64,000 nucleotides of DNA from Corynebacterium afermentans subsp. afermentans (lineage in GTDB: Bacteria; Actinomycetota; Actinomycetes; Mycobacteriales; Mycobacteriaceae): positions 992,001-1,056,000 of the forward strand of contig NZ_CP046606.1 of the NCBI RefSeq assembly GCF_030408355.1, given 5' to 3'. The position numbers and the translations under genes were made by a program. Each line of letters opens with the position of its first letter. The stretch's first letter is position 1. Positions 55,132 through 64,000 of this stretch are shown one piece after another. Under the pieces are notes generated by a model, which made no database searches, was not told where the DNA came from, and saw only the letters and a list, made by a program, of their open reading frames with translations.

Positions 55132-56148
55132 ATGAAAATTGCAGTGCTCGCAGGCGACGGCATCGGACCAGAAGTCATGGCGGAGGGCCTCAAAGTTCTC
55201 CACACCGTGCGCGACGACGTGGAGACCACCGATTTCGACCTCGGCGCCCGCCGCTACCTGCGAAACGGCGAGCTGCTCACGGACGCGGACCTGGACGCGC
55301 TGAAAGCGCACGACGCGATCCTGCTCGGCGCCATCGGCGACCCGGAGCGCGTGCCGGCCGGCGTGCTCGAGCGCGGCCTGCTGTTGCCGCTGCGCTTTAA
55401 GCTGGACCACTACGTCAACCTTCGCCCGTCGCGGCTGTACCCGTCGTCGGTGAGCCCGCTGGCAAATCCGGGCGACATCGACTTTGTGGTGGTGCGCGAG
55501 GGTACCGAGGGGCTCTACGCCGGAAACGGCGGCACCCTGCGCCAGGGCACCGACCACGAGGTGGCGTCAGAGGTCTCCCAGAACACCTACCACGGTGTTT
55601 CCCGCGTGGTGCGCTACGCGTTCGAGCTGGCAATGACCCGCCGCAAGAAGCTCACCTTGGTGCACAAGACGAACGTGTTGGTTAACGCCGGTGGGTTGTG
55701 GCAGCGCGTCGTCGACGAGGTGGCGGCCGAGTTCCCTGAGGTGGAGGTGGACTACAACCACATCGACGCCGCGACCATCTACATGGTGCAGGACCCGCAG
55801 CGTTACGACGTCATCGTCACCGACAACCTCTTCGGCGACATCCTCACCGACCTTGCAGGCGCCGTCGCCGGGGGCGTGGGGCTCGCCAGCTCCGGCAACA
55901 TCAACGCCGCCAAGGAGTATCCCTCCATGTTTGAGCCGGTGCACGGCTCCGCCCCGGACATCGCTGGCCAGGGCATTGCGGATCCGACCGCGATGATCCT
56001 GTCGGTGGCAATGATGCTGCGCTTCCTCGGCGACGAGGACAACGCCGCGCGCATCGAGGAAGCCGTGGAGGGCGATGTGGCTTCCCGCGAGGACGCGAAG
56101 CTGCGCACCGCCGAAGTGGGTGACAGGATCGCCGCCGCCCTGAAGTAG
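55132..56148 (+). CDS. leuB: 3-isopropylmalate dehydrogenase
   Basis: Oxidative decarboxylation step of leucine synthesis. 338 residues. Rossmann-like start [15 protein letters not shown], substrate loop with [10 protein letters not shown], and [12 protein letters not shown] (Asp metal ligands) about residues 222-233. SD AGGAT directly upstream. It lies between two paralogous lipoprotein genes. Confidence 0.96.
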   Translation: MKIAVLAGDGIGPEVMAEGLKVLHTVRDDVETTDFDLGARRYLRNGELLTDADLDALKAHDAILLGAIGDPERVPAGVLERGLLLPLRFKLDHYVNLRPSRLYPSSVSPLANPGDIDFVVVREGTEGLYAGNGGTLRQGTDHEVASEVSQNTYHGVSRVVRYAFELAMTRRKKLTLVHKTNVLVNAGGLWQRVVDEVAAEFPEVEVDYNHIDAATIYMVQDPQRYDVIVTDNLFGDILTDLAGAVAGGVGLASSGNINAAKEYPSMFEPVHGSAPDIAGQGIADPTAMILSVAMMLRFLGDEDNAARIEEAVEGDVASREDAKLRTAEVGDRIAAALK

Positions 56149-56158
56149 GGTTGTGCGC

Positions 56159-57607
56159 ATGCATGTGACCCGCACGATTCCTGCCGTCCTGACCGCAACC
56201 GCACTGGTGCTCACCAGCTGCAGCAGCACAGAAGGCGGGATCGGACAGCCGGGAGCCCTTGAAACAAATGGTGACGAGGTCATCCAGGACACAGACGGCA
56301 CCGGTCTGGAGGTCTCACAGCGCCTCTTTGATTCCTCGGAGACCGTGGTGGTCTCCGCGAAAGAGCGCGACCAGCAGCTCAAGGCAGCGGCGATCGCCGT
56401 CAAGCTTGGGGCGCCGATGCTTGTGCGTCTCGACGGCACCGATTCCGCCGTCGACGCCGAGGTTGAGCGCCTGGGCGCCACGCGCGTGATCAACGTGCCG
56501 GGCGATGAAGAAGAAGCCGAGGCGGTCGCCTCCGCCGAGCCGGCCGAGGACGCCGCTGCCATCGCGGCGTTGGATGCGCAGAACCCGAGCAAGCTGACCA
56601 TGCCGCCGGTGTTCGCCACCGCACTGTCCTCGCGCGCCTCCGTCGCCACCGCGCGTGCGGCTGGCGCTGAGGTGCAGGTGCTGGCAGTGCCGGATCCGCG
56701 CGCCACGGCGGACAGCATGCGCACCGTCACCGACCAGGACACCCTTGCGCTGGGCCGCCAGTGGGGCGACACCGAAAACTTCCAGGCGCGTGCGGCACTC
56801 GCGGACAACGGCGAACTGCCGGGCGGCGGCGGTCTGGCGTTCCCGGGCCGCCGCATGGTGGCGCTGTACGGACACCCCTACGGCCCGGACCTGGGCGTGA
56901 TGGGGGAGCAGGACCCGGCGGCGGCGGTGGAGCTGGCCAAGAAGTACGCCGAGGACTACCAGCCGTTTAGCGAGGTCCCTGTCATCCCCGCGTTCGAGGT
57001 CATCGCCACCGTTGCCTCCGGCGGCCCGGGCGACGACGGTAACTTCTCCAACGAGACGCCGATGGAAGACCTCGTGCCCTACGTCGACGCGATCGTGAAC
57101 GCCGGCGGCTACGCCGTGATCGACCTGCAGCCCGGCCAGGGCAGCTTCCTCGAGCAGGCCAAGCTGTATGAAGAGCTGCTCAAGCGCCCGAACGTCGGCC
57201 TGGCACTGGACGCCGAGTGGAAGCTCAACCCGGGCGAGCAGCCCCTGTCTCGCATCGGCAGCGCCACCTCGGGCGAGATCAACGAGGTGGCTGACTGGCT
57301 CGCCCAGCTCGTCCGCGACAACAACCTGCCGCAGAAGGCAATGATTTTGCACCAGTTCAACGTGTCCATGTACCCGGACCGCGAGAACATTGTCACCGGC
57401 CAGCCAGAGCTCGCCTGGGTCCTGCACGCCGACGGCCACGGCGGCCCGGAGCAGAAGTTCGATACCTGGAACGTGCTGCGCGAAGGCTTGGACCCGAACT
57501 ACTTCATGGCGTGGAAGAACTTCTTCGACGAGGATTTCCCGACGTTTACCCCGGAGCAGACCTACCGCGACGTCAACCCGCGTCCGTGGTTTGTCAGCTA
57601 CCAGTAA
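56159..57607 (+). CDS. Lipoprotein, cell-wall-binding-repeat-like
   Basis: 482 residues with lipobox LVLTSCSS (Cys at about 20). N-terminal ~170 residues are homologous to the 54214-55071 lipoprotein and have the SSETVVVS... pattern of cell wall binding repeat 2 proteins; the C-terminal part (about 220-482) is an unrecognised domain with many Trp/Tyr residues (WKLNPGEQ, MAWKNFF). -10-like TAGGGT at 56146-56151, 7 nt before the ATG. Confidence 0.82.
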   Translation: MHVTRTIPAVLTATALVLTSCSSTEGGIGQPGALETNGDEVIQDTDGTGLEVSQRLFDSSETVVVSAKERDQQLKAAAIAVKLGAPMLVRLDGTDSAVDAEVERLGATRVINVPGDEEEAEAVASAEPAEDAAAIAALDAQNPSKLTMPPVFATALSSRASVATARAAGAEVQVLAVPDPRATADSMRTVTDQDTLALGRQWGDTENFQARAALADNGELPGGGGLAFPGRRMVALYGHPYGPDLGVMGEQDPAAAVELAKKYAEDYQPFSEVPVIPAFEVIATVASGGPGDDGNFSNETPMEDLVPYVDAIVNAGGYAVIDLQPGQGSFLEQAKLYEELLKRPNVGLALDAEWKLNPGEQPLSRIGSATSGEINEVADWLAQLVRDNNLPQKAMILHQFNVSMYPDRENIVTGQPELAWVLHADGHGGPEQKFDTWNVLREGLDPNYFMAWKNFFDEDFPTFTPEQTYRDVNPRPWFVSYQ

Positions 57608-57649
57608 AAACCGCCGGTATCGGGCGCAGCTGCACGATACTCTTGCTCC

Positions 57650-58954
57650 ATGAGTGTGGAGCTTGATGAGGTCTACGGTTGCCTCGCCCAGCACGAGCCC
57701 TTCTCGACGCTGCCCGAGGACATCCTTCGCGCACTTCCCGTGCAGATGGGCATCACCTATGTCCGTCGCGGCCAGGCCGTGGTGGAGGTGGGCCAGCCCA
57801 ACGACACGCTCTATGTCATCCGCTCCGGCGCGGTGGACATCGTCAGCGCGGACAACCTGCTGCTGGACCGGCGTGAGGCCGGCCTGAACTTCGGCTACTC
57901 TACGCTGGTGGGTGAGCGTGAGTCCGCCTACCTCATGCAGGCGGTGGAAGACAGCATCTTGCTCATGCTCCCGCGCGAGGCGTTCCTCGAGCTGCTTGAG
58001 CAATTCCCCGACATGGGCCGTTTCTTCCAAACCGCCTCGCGCCGCGTGCGTGCCGCCGCTGAGGAGGTGCGCGATGTTGGCGCCACCGACGTGCTGCGCA
58101 CCCCGCTGCGCGAGATCTTCGCCGGCCGCGGGCCGGTCACCCGGGACAAGCACGTGAGCATCGCCGAGGCCGCCCGCACGATGGGCGAGGAGGGCATCAG
58201 CAGCCTGATCATCACCGACGGGCAGGACATCGCCGGCATCATCACCGACGCCGACATGCGTTCGCGCGTGGTCGCAGCGGGGGTGGACACGTCCAGGCCC
58301 GTGGCAGATGTGATGACCAGCCCGGTGCGTACCATCGCCCCCAACGCGCTCGTGTTCGAGGCGATGCTGACCATGAGCGAGCTGGGCATTCACCACCTGC
58401 CGGTCGCCGGCCAAGGTCAGATAGTGGGCGTGGTCACCGCCACGGACATCATGCGCCAGCTGCAGGCGGACCCAATCTACCTCGCGGCGGACGTCGCCCG
58501 GGCGTCGCAGGATGAGCTGGAGGGCGCCTACCGGGACGCGGCGCGCGTCGCTGTGCGGTTTTTCGAGCGCGGAGCCTCGGCGGCGGAGACGCAGCGGCTG
58601 CTCACATCGATTGCGGACGCGCTGGCGAAAAGGTTGGGCACTTTAGCCGTCGAGAAGCTTGGGCCCGCTGGTGTCCGTGGGGTGGGTGCCGGTCAACGGC
58701 CGGGTGATCGACCTCGCCGGCGCCGAATACTTTGTTCTGCGCGGGGCGGACGTGGGGGAGTCCGCCACGTTGCACGGGGTGACCGACGACGAGGTGACGT
58801 CGCTGGGCCGCGAGCCTGCAGAGGTGCTGGAGGCGTTTCTGGCTGCGCTCGACGGGCGGAAGCTGCTCGCGCATTTCGCGCAGATGGAAACCGGGTTTCT
58901 GGGCAAACTGCACCAAGATGTGCGCGGGTCCAAGTGGCGGCTGCACGACAGTGA
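57650..58954 (+). CDS. cNMP-binding/CBS protein, DUF294 part lost (truncated)
   Basis: Begins as a normal DUF294-family protein: cyclic-nucleotide-like domain (about 15-130), then two CBS domains (about 150-280), then the start of the nucleotidyltransferase region ending LTSIADALAKRLGTL (about 323-337). At about 58660 the frame leaves that family and runs through a shadow frame of the downstream exonuclease (Arg/Gly-rich) to a stop at 58954. The nucleotidyltransferase domain and C-terminus (~280 residues) are gone. -10-like TACTCT at 57638-57643, 6 nt before the ATG. The cNMP-CBS part may still fold and be used. Confidence 0.8.
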   Translation: MSVELDEVYGCLAQHEPFSTLPEDILRALPVQMGITYVRRGQAVVEVGQPNDTLYVIRSGAVDIVSADNLLLDRREAGLNFGYSTLVGERESAYLMQAVEDSILLMLPREAFLELLEQFPDMGRFFQTASRRVRAAAEEVRDVGATDVLRTPLREIFAGRGPVTRDKHVSIAEAARTMGEEGISSLIITDGQDIAGIITDADMRSRVVAAGVDTSRPVADVMTSPVRTIAPNALVFEAMLTMSELGIHHLPVAGQGQIVGVVTATDIMRQLQADPIYLAADVARASQDELEGAYRDAARVAVRFFERGASAAETQRLLTSIADALAKRLGTLAVEKLGPAGVRGVGAGQRPGDRPRRRRILCSARGGRGGVRHVARGDRRRGDVAGPRACRGAGGVSGCARRAEAARAFRADGNRVSGQTAPRCARVQVAAARQ

Positions 58955-59141
58955 GGTGGTTGACACCTTCGCCATGGAGCGGCGCCACATGGAACGCATG
59001 GGCACCTACCCGCGCGGCGAAGACCTGCGTTTGCCCAGGGTGCGGCAGCGTTATAACCTGCCGACGTACGCGAACCACAACGCGTTGACCGACGCGGTGG
59101 CGTGCGCCGAGCTCTATCTCGCGTTGACCGCATCCGGGTAA
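58659..59141 (+). pseudogene. DEDDh exonuclease, N-terminus deleted
   Basis: The frame from about 58665 onward is the body of a DEDDh 3'-5' exonuclease: VSVGWVPV follows where the Exo I block (xDLETTG...) should be, then LLAHFAQMETGFL (Exo II region), VDTFAMERRHMERMGTYPRGED and HNALTDAVACAELYL (Exo III). The Exo I Asp/Glu pair is missing, so it cannot be catalytic as it stands, and it has no proper start (only TTG 58659). It lies in another frame from the upstream CBS gene. Confidence 0.75.
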
Positions 59142-59175
59142 CGCCACTTTTGTAATTGGTTGTATGCTCTGTCAC

Positions 59176-59967
59176 ATGCGTTTTGGACGAATTGCAACAC
59201 CTGAAGGGATGACGTTCGCCGTCATCGACGACGAGGGCACAACTGCGAAGGCAATCGCTGGCACCCCGTTCACTGACCCCGAATACACCGGCAAAGAGTA
59301 CGCGCTTGAGGACGTCCGCCTGCTTGCCCCGACCCTGCCGTCGAAGGTGGTGGCGGTGGGCCGCAATTACGCCGACCACGTGGCGGAGGTGTTCAAGCAG
59401 TCCTCAGAGCACCTGCCGCCGACGATCTTTATCAAGCCGTCCACCGCTGTGGTGGGCCCCGGCGCCGCCATCAAGATCCCGGAGTACGCCACCGGAGTGG
59501 AGTTTGAGGGCGAGCTCGCACTCGTCGTCGGCGTGCCGTGCAAGAATGTCAAGGCTGCAGACTGGAAGTCTGTCATCCGCGGCGTGACCATCATCAACGA
59601 CGTGTCGTCCCGCGACCTGCAGTTCGCAGACGGCCAGTGGGCCCGCGCGAAAGGCATCGACACCTTCGGCCCCATCGGCCCATGGATTGAAACGGACCTG
59701 GAGAAGTTCGACTTTGCCAACCTGCCCATCAAGGCGCACCATACCCACAACGGCGTCACCGAGACCAAGCAGGACTCCAACTCCAACCAGATGATCAAAT
59801 CCGTCGGCGAGATGGTGGAGTGGGTCTCCGAATCCTTCACGCTGCTGCCTGGCGACGTCATCGCCACCGGCTCGCCCGCCGGCACCGCAGAGATGGTGCC
59901 GGGCGACCATATCGAGGTGGAGATCCCCGGAATCGGCAAGCTGGGCAACCCGGTCGAGCGGGCGTAG
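59176..59967 (+). CDS. odx: Fumarylacetoacetate hydrolase family protein, likely oxaloacetate decarboxylase
   Basis: 263 residues of the FAH superfamily. Metal-binding acids in VEFEGELALVVG (two Glu, about 97-108) and NDVSSRDLQ (Asp, about 140-148), plus the TGSPAGT loop near the C-terminus. Annotated elsewhere as FAH or hydroxyheptadienedioate isomerase; in C. glutamicum the homologous gene upstream of gltX is oxaloacetate decarboxylase (Odx), as I recall, and position supports that. -10-like TATGCT at 59163-59168, 7 nt before the ATG. Confidence 0.8.
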   Translation: MRFGRIATPEGMTFAVIDDEGTTAKAIAGTPFTDPEYTGKEYALEDVRLLAPTLPSKVVAVGRNYADHVAEVFKQSSEHLPPTIFIKPSTAVVGPGAAIKIPEYATGVEFEGELALVVGVPCKNVKAADWKSVIRGVTIINDVSSRDLQFADGQWARAKGIDTFGPIGPWIETDLEKFDFANLPIKAHHTHNGVTETKQDSNSNQMIKSVGEMVEWVSESFTLLPGDVIATGSPAGTAEMVPGDHIEVEIPGIGKLGNPVERA

Positions 59968-59972
59968 GACAC

Positions 59973-61088
59973 CTACAGGCCGAGCGCGCGCATGATGGTG
60001 CGCAGCTTGGCCGAGGTCTCGTCGAGCTCCGCCTGCGGGTCCGAGTAGGCGGTCAGGCCCCCGCCTGCCCAGGCGCGTGCCCGGGTTCCGTCGCCGTTGA
60101 CCTCGGCGCAGCGGATAGCCACCATGTATTCGCCGTCGCCGGCAGCATCCGTGTATCCCACCGCGCCGGCGTAGAACCCGCGGTCCGACTCGGCGGTGGT
60201 GATCAACGCCTCCGCCGCCGCCTGCGGGGTGCCGCAGACAGCCGGGGTGGGGTACAGGCTCAAGGCTAGGTCGAGCGCGCTCGGCGCGGGGTCTTTCAGT
60301 ACGCCCTCGATCGGTGTGGCCAGGTGCCACATCTCGCTGGTCTTTTCCAGCCTTGGCAGATCGGGGACGGTGAGTTCGCTGCACAGCGGCGCCAGGATGC
60401 GCCGGATGTGGTCGACCACGAAGCGGTGCTCGTCTAGGTCTTTCGCAGAATCGCGCAGTGAGTTGGCCGCCGCCTGATCTGCATCCTGGTCGCCGGGGAC
60501 ACGGGCGGCAGAACCTGCCAGGGGAAACGACCAGACGCGCCTGCCGCGCCGGCGCACCAGCACCTCTGGCGAGGACCCCACGAGGAAATGCCCCGTGCGC
60601 CCCGAGGGGGTGAGCTCTGCGATGAACCCGTCGTGCGTGTACGACAGGTCGATCAGCCGCGCCGCGACCAAGCGGGGGTCCACCGGCGGGTCAAACGCGA
60701 TGTCTACAGCACGCGCCAGCACAACTTTGTCCAGGGCGGAGCTTTGGATTGTCGAGATGGCGGCTTCGACTCGGCGCAGGTGTTCGGCCGGGGACGGGTC
60801 AACGTCGATAAGCATTGCGTTGAGCTTGGAACCCTCGCCGACGCGGTAGTACGGGTGCGGCTCGAGCGCACCCGGCTCGCGGATGATGTGCTCGGGGACC
60901 GTGAGTGCCGCTGGGCAGTCATGGTCGAAGGGGAGGGCGCCGACGACCATTTCTTCCTTGCCGCGCGCCATCGCGTCCGCGGCCTCCCATGCGTCGTCGA
61001 AGGTGCGGAGTGCACCCTGGGTGCGCACGGAGCCGTCGCCACGCGAGAGCAGAAAGTCTGGGGCGCTATCGGGTCTGGAAGTCGGCAT
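59973..61088 (-). CDS. Isochorismate synthase
   Basis: Converts chorismate to isochorismate for menaquinone or siderophore synthesis. 371 residues of the chorismate-binding fold. GSSPEVLVRRRG (about 168-179), LAGSAARVPGDQ, HRFVVDHIRRIL (about 216-227) and TPAVCGTPQ (about 281-289) are the family blocks. Minus-strand TAAAGT at 61097-61102 is 8 nt before the ATG. Neither men nor siderophore genes are adjacent, so the pathway cannot be told. Confidence 0.9.
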   Translation of the reverse strand: MPTSRPDSAPDFLLSRGDGSVRTQGALRTFDDAWEAADAMARGKEEMVVGALPFDHDCPAALTVPEHIIREPGALEPHPYYRVGEGSKLNAMLIDVDPSPAEHLRRVEAAISTIQSSALDKVVLARAVDIAFDPPVDPRLVAARLIDLSYTHDGFIAELTPSGRTGHFLVGSSPEVLVRRRGRRVWSFPLAGSAARVPGDQDADQAAANSLRDSAKDLDEHRFVVDHIRRILAPLCSELTVPDLPRLEKTSEMWHLATPIEGVLKDPAPSALDLALSLYPTPAVCGTPQAAAEALITTAESDRGFYAGAVGYTDAAGDGEYMVAIRCAEVNGDGTRARAWAGGGLTAYSDPQAELDETSAKLRTIMRALGL

Positions 61089-61173
61089 GTGTCGATACTT
61101 TAACGAACCTCAGTTTGTGCACGCACGTCTGTATTGCTTGCCGCTACATAAAAGTGGGTTTAATGTGACCAGT

Positions 61174-62238
61174 GTGAAAATTGTGAAACGCCTTGCAGGT
61201 GGTCTCGCCGCCTTGCTAATCGCAGGTAGTGCGATCGCTCCGGTGCAGGCCGGGGCCCAAGATATGTCGTCCCAAATCAACGGACAGGTCAACCGCGCGA
61301 TCAGCGACGCTAACCGCGCCGCCACCGACGCTGTGAACCAGGCCAACGCCGAGTGGAACAAGTTCGTCAAAATGGCCAACGACACCGTCCCCGGCAGCTC
61401 GGCTCTTCCGCGCAATCCGTTGCCCGCGCCTGCGCCGGTGCCTGCGCCGGTGCCTGCGCCCTGGGCGCCACAAGCACCCGCACCAGTGGCTAACGGCACC
61501 AACGGCGAAATCCACGCCGCCGGACGCAGCTACCTCATCTGGGTGCCGCGAGGCTACAACCCGGCGAACCCGACGCCGGTGATGGTCGGCTACTCCGCCT
61601 ACCAAGATTCCACCGAAAACTTCCGCAACTACTCCCGACTGCGCGAGTCCTCCGTCGGGCGCGACGCCATCATCGTCTACCCGCGCGCCATTGGTACATC
61701 CTGGGAAGGCTCGCCGACCGCGGTCACCCGGCCCGGGCAGGACATCGCCTACGTGCGCGCCATGATCGACGATGTGCAGCGCTACTACAACATTGACCGC
61801 CGACGCATCTACGCTACCGGCATGTCCACCGGCGGCGGCATGGCAGCAGTCTCCGCCTGCCACATGGCGGACCTTTTCGCCGGTGTCGCAGGCGTATCCG
61901 GCGCGTACTACGCGCCAGTGAACCGGGGTTGCCAGAACCTGCCCATCGCATTCATGGCACTGCACGGCATGAACGACACGCTCACCCCGTACTATGGCAC
62001 CACCCGCCGTGGCCAGCGCGTACTGCCGGTTCCGGAACTATTCGGTTCCTACGCCCTCCGCAATGGCTGCGGCCCCGGCCTCAACCGCGCCCCGCTGCAT
62101 AACGCCACCCGCGTCTCCGCACGCGGCTGCCGTAAAGGCGTGGAGGTGATAAAGGTGCACGGCTCCAACCACTACTGGTGGTACTCGCCGTCCGCCGCCG
62201 ACGAAATGTGGGCGTTCCTCTCCCGCCACTCCAAGTAG
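61174..62238 (+). CDS. Secreted PHB-depolymerase-type esterase
   Basis: 354 residues. Signal peptide (MKIVKRLAGGLAALLIAGS, cleavage near AGAQ), a helical linker, a Pro/Ala spacer with tandem PAPV repeats (about 85-96), then an alpha/beta hydrolase of the PHB depolymerase/LpqC family with nucleophile Ser in GMSTGGG (about 216) and His in HGSNHYWW near the end. GTG at 61174 is supported by TAATGT at 61161-61166, 7 nt upstream; GTG 61165 is the alternative. Likely cleaves an ester outside the cell. Confidence 0.88.
   Translation: MKIVKRLAGGLAALLIAGSAIAPVQAGAQDMSSQINGQVNRAISDANRAATDAVNQANAEWNKFVKMANDTVPGSSALPRNPLPAPAPVPAPVPAPWAPQAPAPVANGTNGEIHAAGRSYLIWVPRGYNPANPTPVMVGYSAYQDSTENFRNYSRLRESSVGRDAIIVYPRAIGTSWEGSPTAVTRPGQDIAYVRAMIDDVQRYYNIDRRRIYATGMSTGGGMAAVSACHMADLFAGVAGVSGAYYAPVNRGCQNLPIAFMALHGMNDTLTPYYGTTRRGQRVLPVPELFGSYALRNGCGPGLNRAPLHNATRVSARGCRKGVEVIKVHGSNHYWWYSPSAADEMWAFLSRHSK
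61429..61460 (+). repeat. 12-bp tandem repeat coding the PAPV spacer
   Basis: CCTGCGCCGGTG repeated twice plus eight further bases. Three-base register, so length changes would only alter the Pro/Ala spacer of the esterase. Confidence 0.85.
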
Positions 62239-62250
62239 CGCACCACCTAA

Positions 62251-62279
62251 GCGCCTCCCGGGGCGCGACCCGGGGCGCC
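62251..62279 (+). terminator. GC-rich hairpin after the esterase gene
   Basis: GCGCC-T-CCCGGG-GCGCGA-CCCGGGGCGC, 12 bp after the esterase stop. No T-run, so termination strength is uncertain. Confidence 0.5.
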
Positions 62280-62290
62280 TGTCAAGGCGC

Positions 62291-62376
62291 GGTTTCGTAA
62301 AACTCGGCCACAGTGGGGTGAGGGGGAGCTGGGGTATTGGGCTTTAGGTTTTGTTTAGGCCGAGTTTTACAAAACC
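62291..62376. repeat. 19-bp inverted repeat (1 mismatch) between esterase and gltX
   Basis: GGTTTCGTAAAACTCGGCC (62291-62309) and the near-complement GGCCGAGTTTTACAAAACC (62358-62376), 48 bp apart. Intergenic gap 62239-62471 contains no gene; beyond these hairpins only the gltX promoter is visible. Confidence 0.85.
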
Positions 62377-62471
62377 ATGTTGTGCCGGTTCTGCGGCCGC
62401 ATAATGGGGGACAGCGGCGGGGACCGGAGGACGTCGATAAGCGAGGGGCTCTGCGCGCTACGATTGCGCAC

Positions 62472-63959
62472 ATGACTGACTCTTCAATGCGCGTACGTTT
62501 TTGCCCGTCACCAACTGGAACCCCGCACGTGGGCATGGTGCGCACGGCACTGTTCAACTGGGCGCAGGCGCGCCACTCCGGCGGCACGTTGGTGTTCCGC
62601 ATCGAGGACACGGATGCCGCGCGTGACTCGGAGGAGAGCTACCAGGCGATCATCGAATCGCTGGAATGGCTGGGCCTGACCTGGGATGAAGGCATCAATG
62701 TGGGCGGCCCACACGAGCCGTACCGCCAGTCCCAGCGCTCCGAGATCTACACGGACGTTTTGAACAAGCTCATCGAGGCTGACGAGGTGTACCCGGCGTA
62801 CTCCACGAACGAAGAGGTTCAGGAGCGCCACAAGGCCGCCGGCCGCGACCCGCAGCTGGGCTACGACAACTTCGACCGCGACCTGACGCAAGAGCAGATC
62901 GACGCGTTCGAGGCGGAAGGCCGCAAGCCGGTGTGGCGTCTGCGCATGCCGGACCAGGACTGGACCTGGAACGACCTGGTACGTGGCGAGGTGACGTTCA
63001 AATCCGAGACGCAGCCGGACTTCGTGGTCGCCCGCTCCAACGGCGCGCCGCTGTACACCCTGGTCAACCCTGTCGACGACGCGCTGATGGGCATCACTCA
63101 CGTCCTGCGCGGCGAGGACCTGCTGTCGTCCACCCCGCGCCAGATGGCGCTGTACGAGGCGCTCAAACGCGTCGGCGTCGCAGAGTTCACCCCCGAGTTC
63201 GGCCACCTGCCGTTCGTGATGGGCCAGGGCAACAAGAAGCTGTCCAAGCGTGACCCGGAATCCAACCTGTTCAACCACCGCGACAACGGCATCATCCCGG
63301 AAGGCATGATCAACTACCTGGCGCTTCTGGGTTGGTCGCTGTCCGCGGACCAGGACATCTTCAGCGTCGACGAGTTTGTCAAGGCCTTCGACGTCAACGA
63401 CGTGCTGGGCAACCCGGCTCGCTTCGACCAGAAGAAGCTGGAGGCGATTAACGCCGACCACATCCGACTGCTGGCCCCGGAGGACTTCCGTGACCGCCTC
63501 CGCGCGTACCTGACTGAGCACACGGATTTCCCGGAGGATTACCCGGCGGATAAGTTCGCCGTCGCAGCGGACCTGGTGCAGACCCGCATCAAGGTGCTGT
63601 CCGAGGGCTACAGCCTGCTGAAGTTCCTCGTCACCGCCGACGAGGACCTGGAGCTGGACGAGAAGAGCGCGAAGAAGAACCTCAAGGAGACCGCCATCGA
63701 GCCGCTGGACGCGGGCATCGCCGCGTTGGAACCGGTAGAGGAGTGGACCACGCCGAACATCGAGGCGGCGTTGAACAAGGCGCTTATCGACGACCTCGGG
63801 TTGAAGCCCCGTGTCGCATTCGGTGCCCTGCGTGTTGGCGCGACCGGCGCTGCAGTGTCTCCGCCGCTGTTCGAGTCCATGGAGCTGCTGGGCCGCGAGT
63901 CCACGCTGAAGCGTCTCCGTGCCGCTCGAGAGGTGACTCCCTACCAGGCGGCGGAGTAG
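62472..63959 (+). CDS. gltX: Glutamyl-tRNA synthetase
   Basis: Charges tRNA(Glu), and in this GatCAB-containing organism probably also tRNA(Gln), whose Glu is then amidated. 495 residues. Class I signature PTGTPHVGM (HIGH variant, about residues 14-22) and KKLSKRDP (KMSKS variant, about 256-263). -10-like TACGAT at 62459-62464 is 7 nt before the ATG, so leaderless; [11 protein letters not shown] at 62487 is an alternative start. The 41 bp after its stop show only a short dyad. Confidence 0.96.
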   Translation: MTDSSMRVRFCPSPTGTPHVGMVRTALFNWAQARHSGGTLVFRIEDTDAARDSEESYQAIIESLEWLGLTWDEGINVGGPHEPYRQSQRSEIYTDVLNKLIEADEVYPAYSTNEEVQERHKAAGRDPQLGYDNFDRDLTQEQIDAFEAEGRKPVWRLRMPDQDWTWNDLVRGEVTFKSETQPDFVVARSNGAPLYTLVNPVDDALMGITHVLRGEDLLSSTPRQMALYEALKRVGVAEFTPEFGHLPFVMGQGNKKLSKRDPESNLFNHRDNGIIPEGMINYLALLGWSLSADQDIFSVDEFVKAFDVNDVLGNPARFDQKKLEAINADHIRLLAPEDFRDRLRAYLTEHTDFPEDYPADKFAVAADLVQTRIKVLSEGYSLLKFLVTADEDLELDEKSAKKNLKETAIEPLDAGIAALEPVEEWTTPNIEAALNKALIDDLGLKPRVAFGALRVGATGAAVSPPLFESMELLGRESTLKRLRAAREVTPYQAAE

Positions 63960-64000
63960 TTACAACGCTGTTGTTATAGCGCAATAACGGCCACCGCGAT

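Noticed and set aside
58652..58668. AAGCTT and GGGCCC at the deletion joint, resembling a cloning junction
   Set aside because: Both fit the expected codons (EKLGP and GPLV) of the two families, so natural sequence is simpler.
63960..64000. Possible terminator or tRNA after gltX
   Set aside because: Only a short GTTAT/ATAAC dyad and no tRNA arms are visible before the window ends.

Overview
This is a GC-rich, gene-dense bacterial chromosome window that reads as Corynebacterium. The main evidence is the atpAGDC order, adjacent nucS, the glgE/glgB pair, an ilvBNC operon behind a short branched-chain leader peptide, leuB followed by an oxaloacetate-decarboxylase-like gene and gltX, the actinobacterial GatCAB/pfkA neighbourhood, and many TANNNT -10 boxes placed 6-8 nt before a start codon, the signature of leaderless mRNAs. 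The species cannot be named from this sequence alone. Window edges cut atpA (5' end missing).

Layout. 1-4.5 kb: the 3' part of the F1Fo ATP synthase operon (atpA, atpG, atpD, atpC), closed by a strong hairpin. 4.6-7.2 kb: a tight cluster with a DUF2550 membrane protein, mismatch endonuclease nucS, a small Cys/His protein, a thiamine-binding-like protein and a thioredoxin-fold/TPR protein. 7.2-11.5 kb: glgB and glgE (alpha-glucan synthesis), reverse strand. 11.5-15.5 kb: an ABC ATPase, a Nudix hydrolase, a THUMP-like methyltransferase and a cysteine desulfurase. 15.6-24.2 kb: an accessory block inserted between the desulfurase and mnmA. It holds a secreted GH25 lysozyme, a spermidine-synthase-like protein, an ABC exporter with a NarL-type two-component system, and a copper P-type ATPase with CsoR and its operator. 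24.4-31.9 kb: mnmA, a MetE-like protein lacking zinc ligands, a DEDDh exonuclease, ligA, a regulator/serine-hydrolase/membrane-protein operon and an ACT protein. 32-41.5 kb: a lone cytochrome P450, gatC-gatA, an MFS exporter, pfkA, mug, PrsW, a frameshifted acetyltransferase-like gene and gatB.

41.5-42.1 kb is a small island with two perfect inverted repeats around a shortened, toxin-less Phd/YefM-type antitoxin gene that still has its promoter and palindromic operator. 42.1-46.9 kb: a YkvI-like membrane protein, DoxX protein, ilvD and a PH-domain protein. 47-50.6 kb: ilvBNC with an attenuator. 50.7-57.6 kb: an LEA-like membrane protein, a CDF metal exporter, a DUF262 protein coupled to a lipoprotein, leuB and a paralogous lipoprotein. 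57.6-59.1 kb: a deletion scar where a cNMP/CBS/DUF294 gene and a DEDDh exonuclease gene were joined and both truncated. 59.2-64 kb: an odx-like gene, isochorismate synthase, a secreted esterase and gltX.

Most of the window is core metabolism. The parts that repay a second look are the ilv attenuator, the orphan antitoxin island, the 58.66 kb deletion scar, the 39.6 kb frameshift, the 15.6-24.2 kb accessory block, a 12-15 bp motif found four times, and the DUF262/lipoprotein pair. I found no CRISPR array, rRNA, tRNA, insertion sequence or prophage, and no convincing wholly new multi-gene system.
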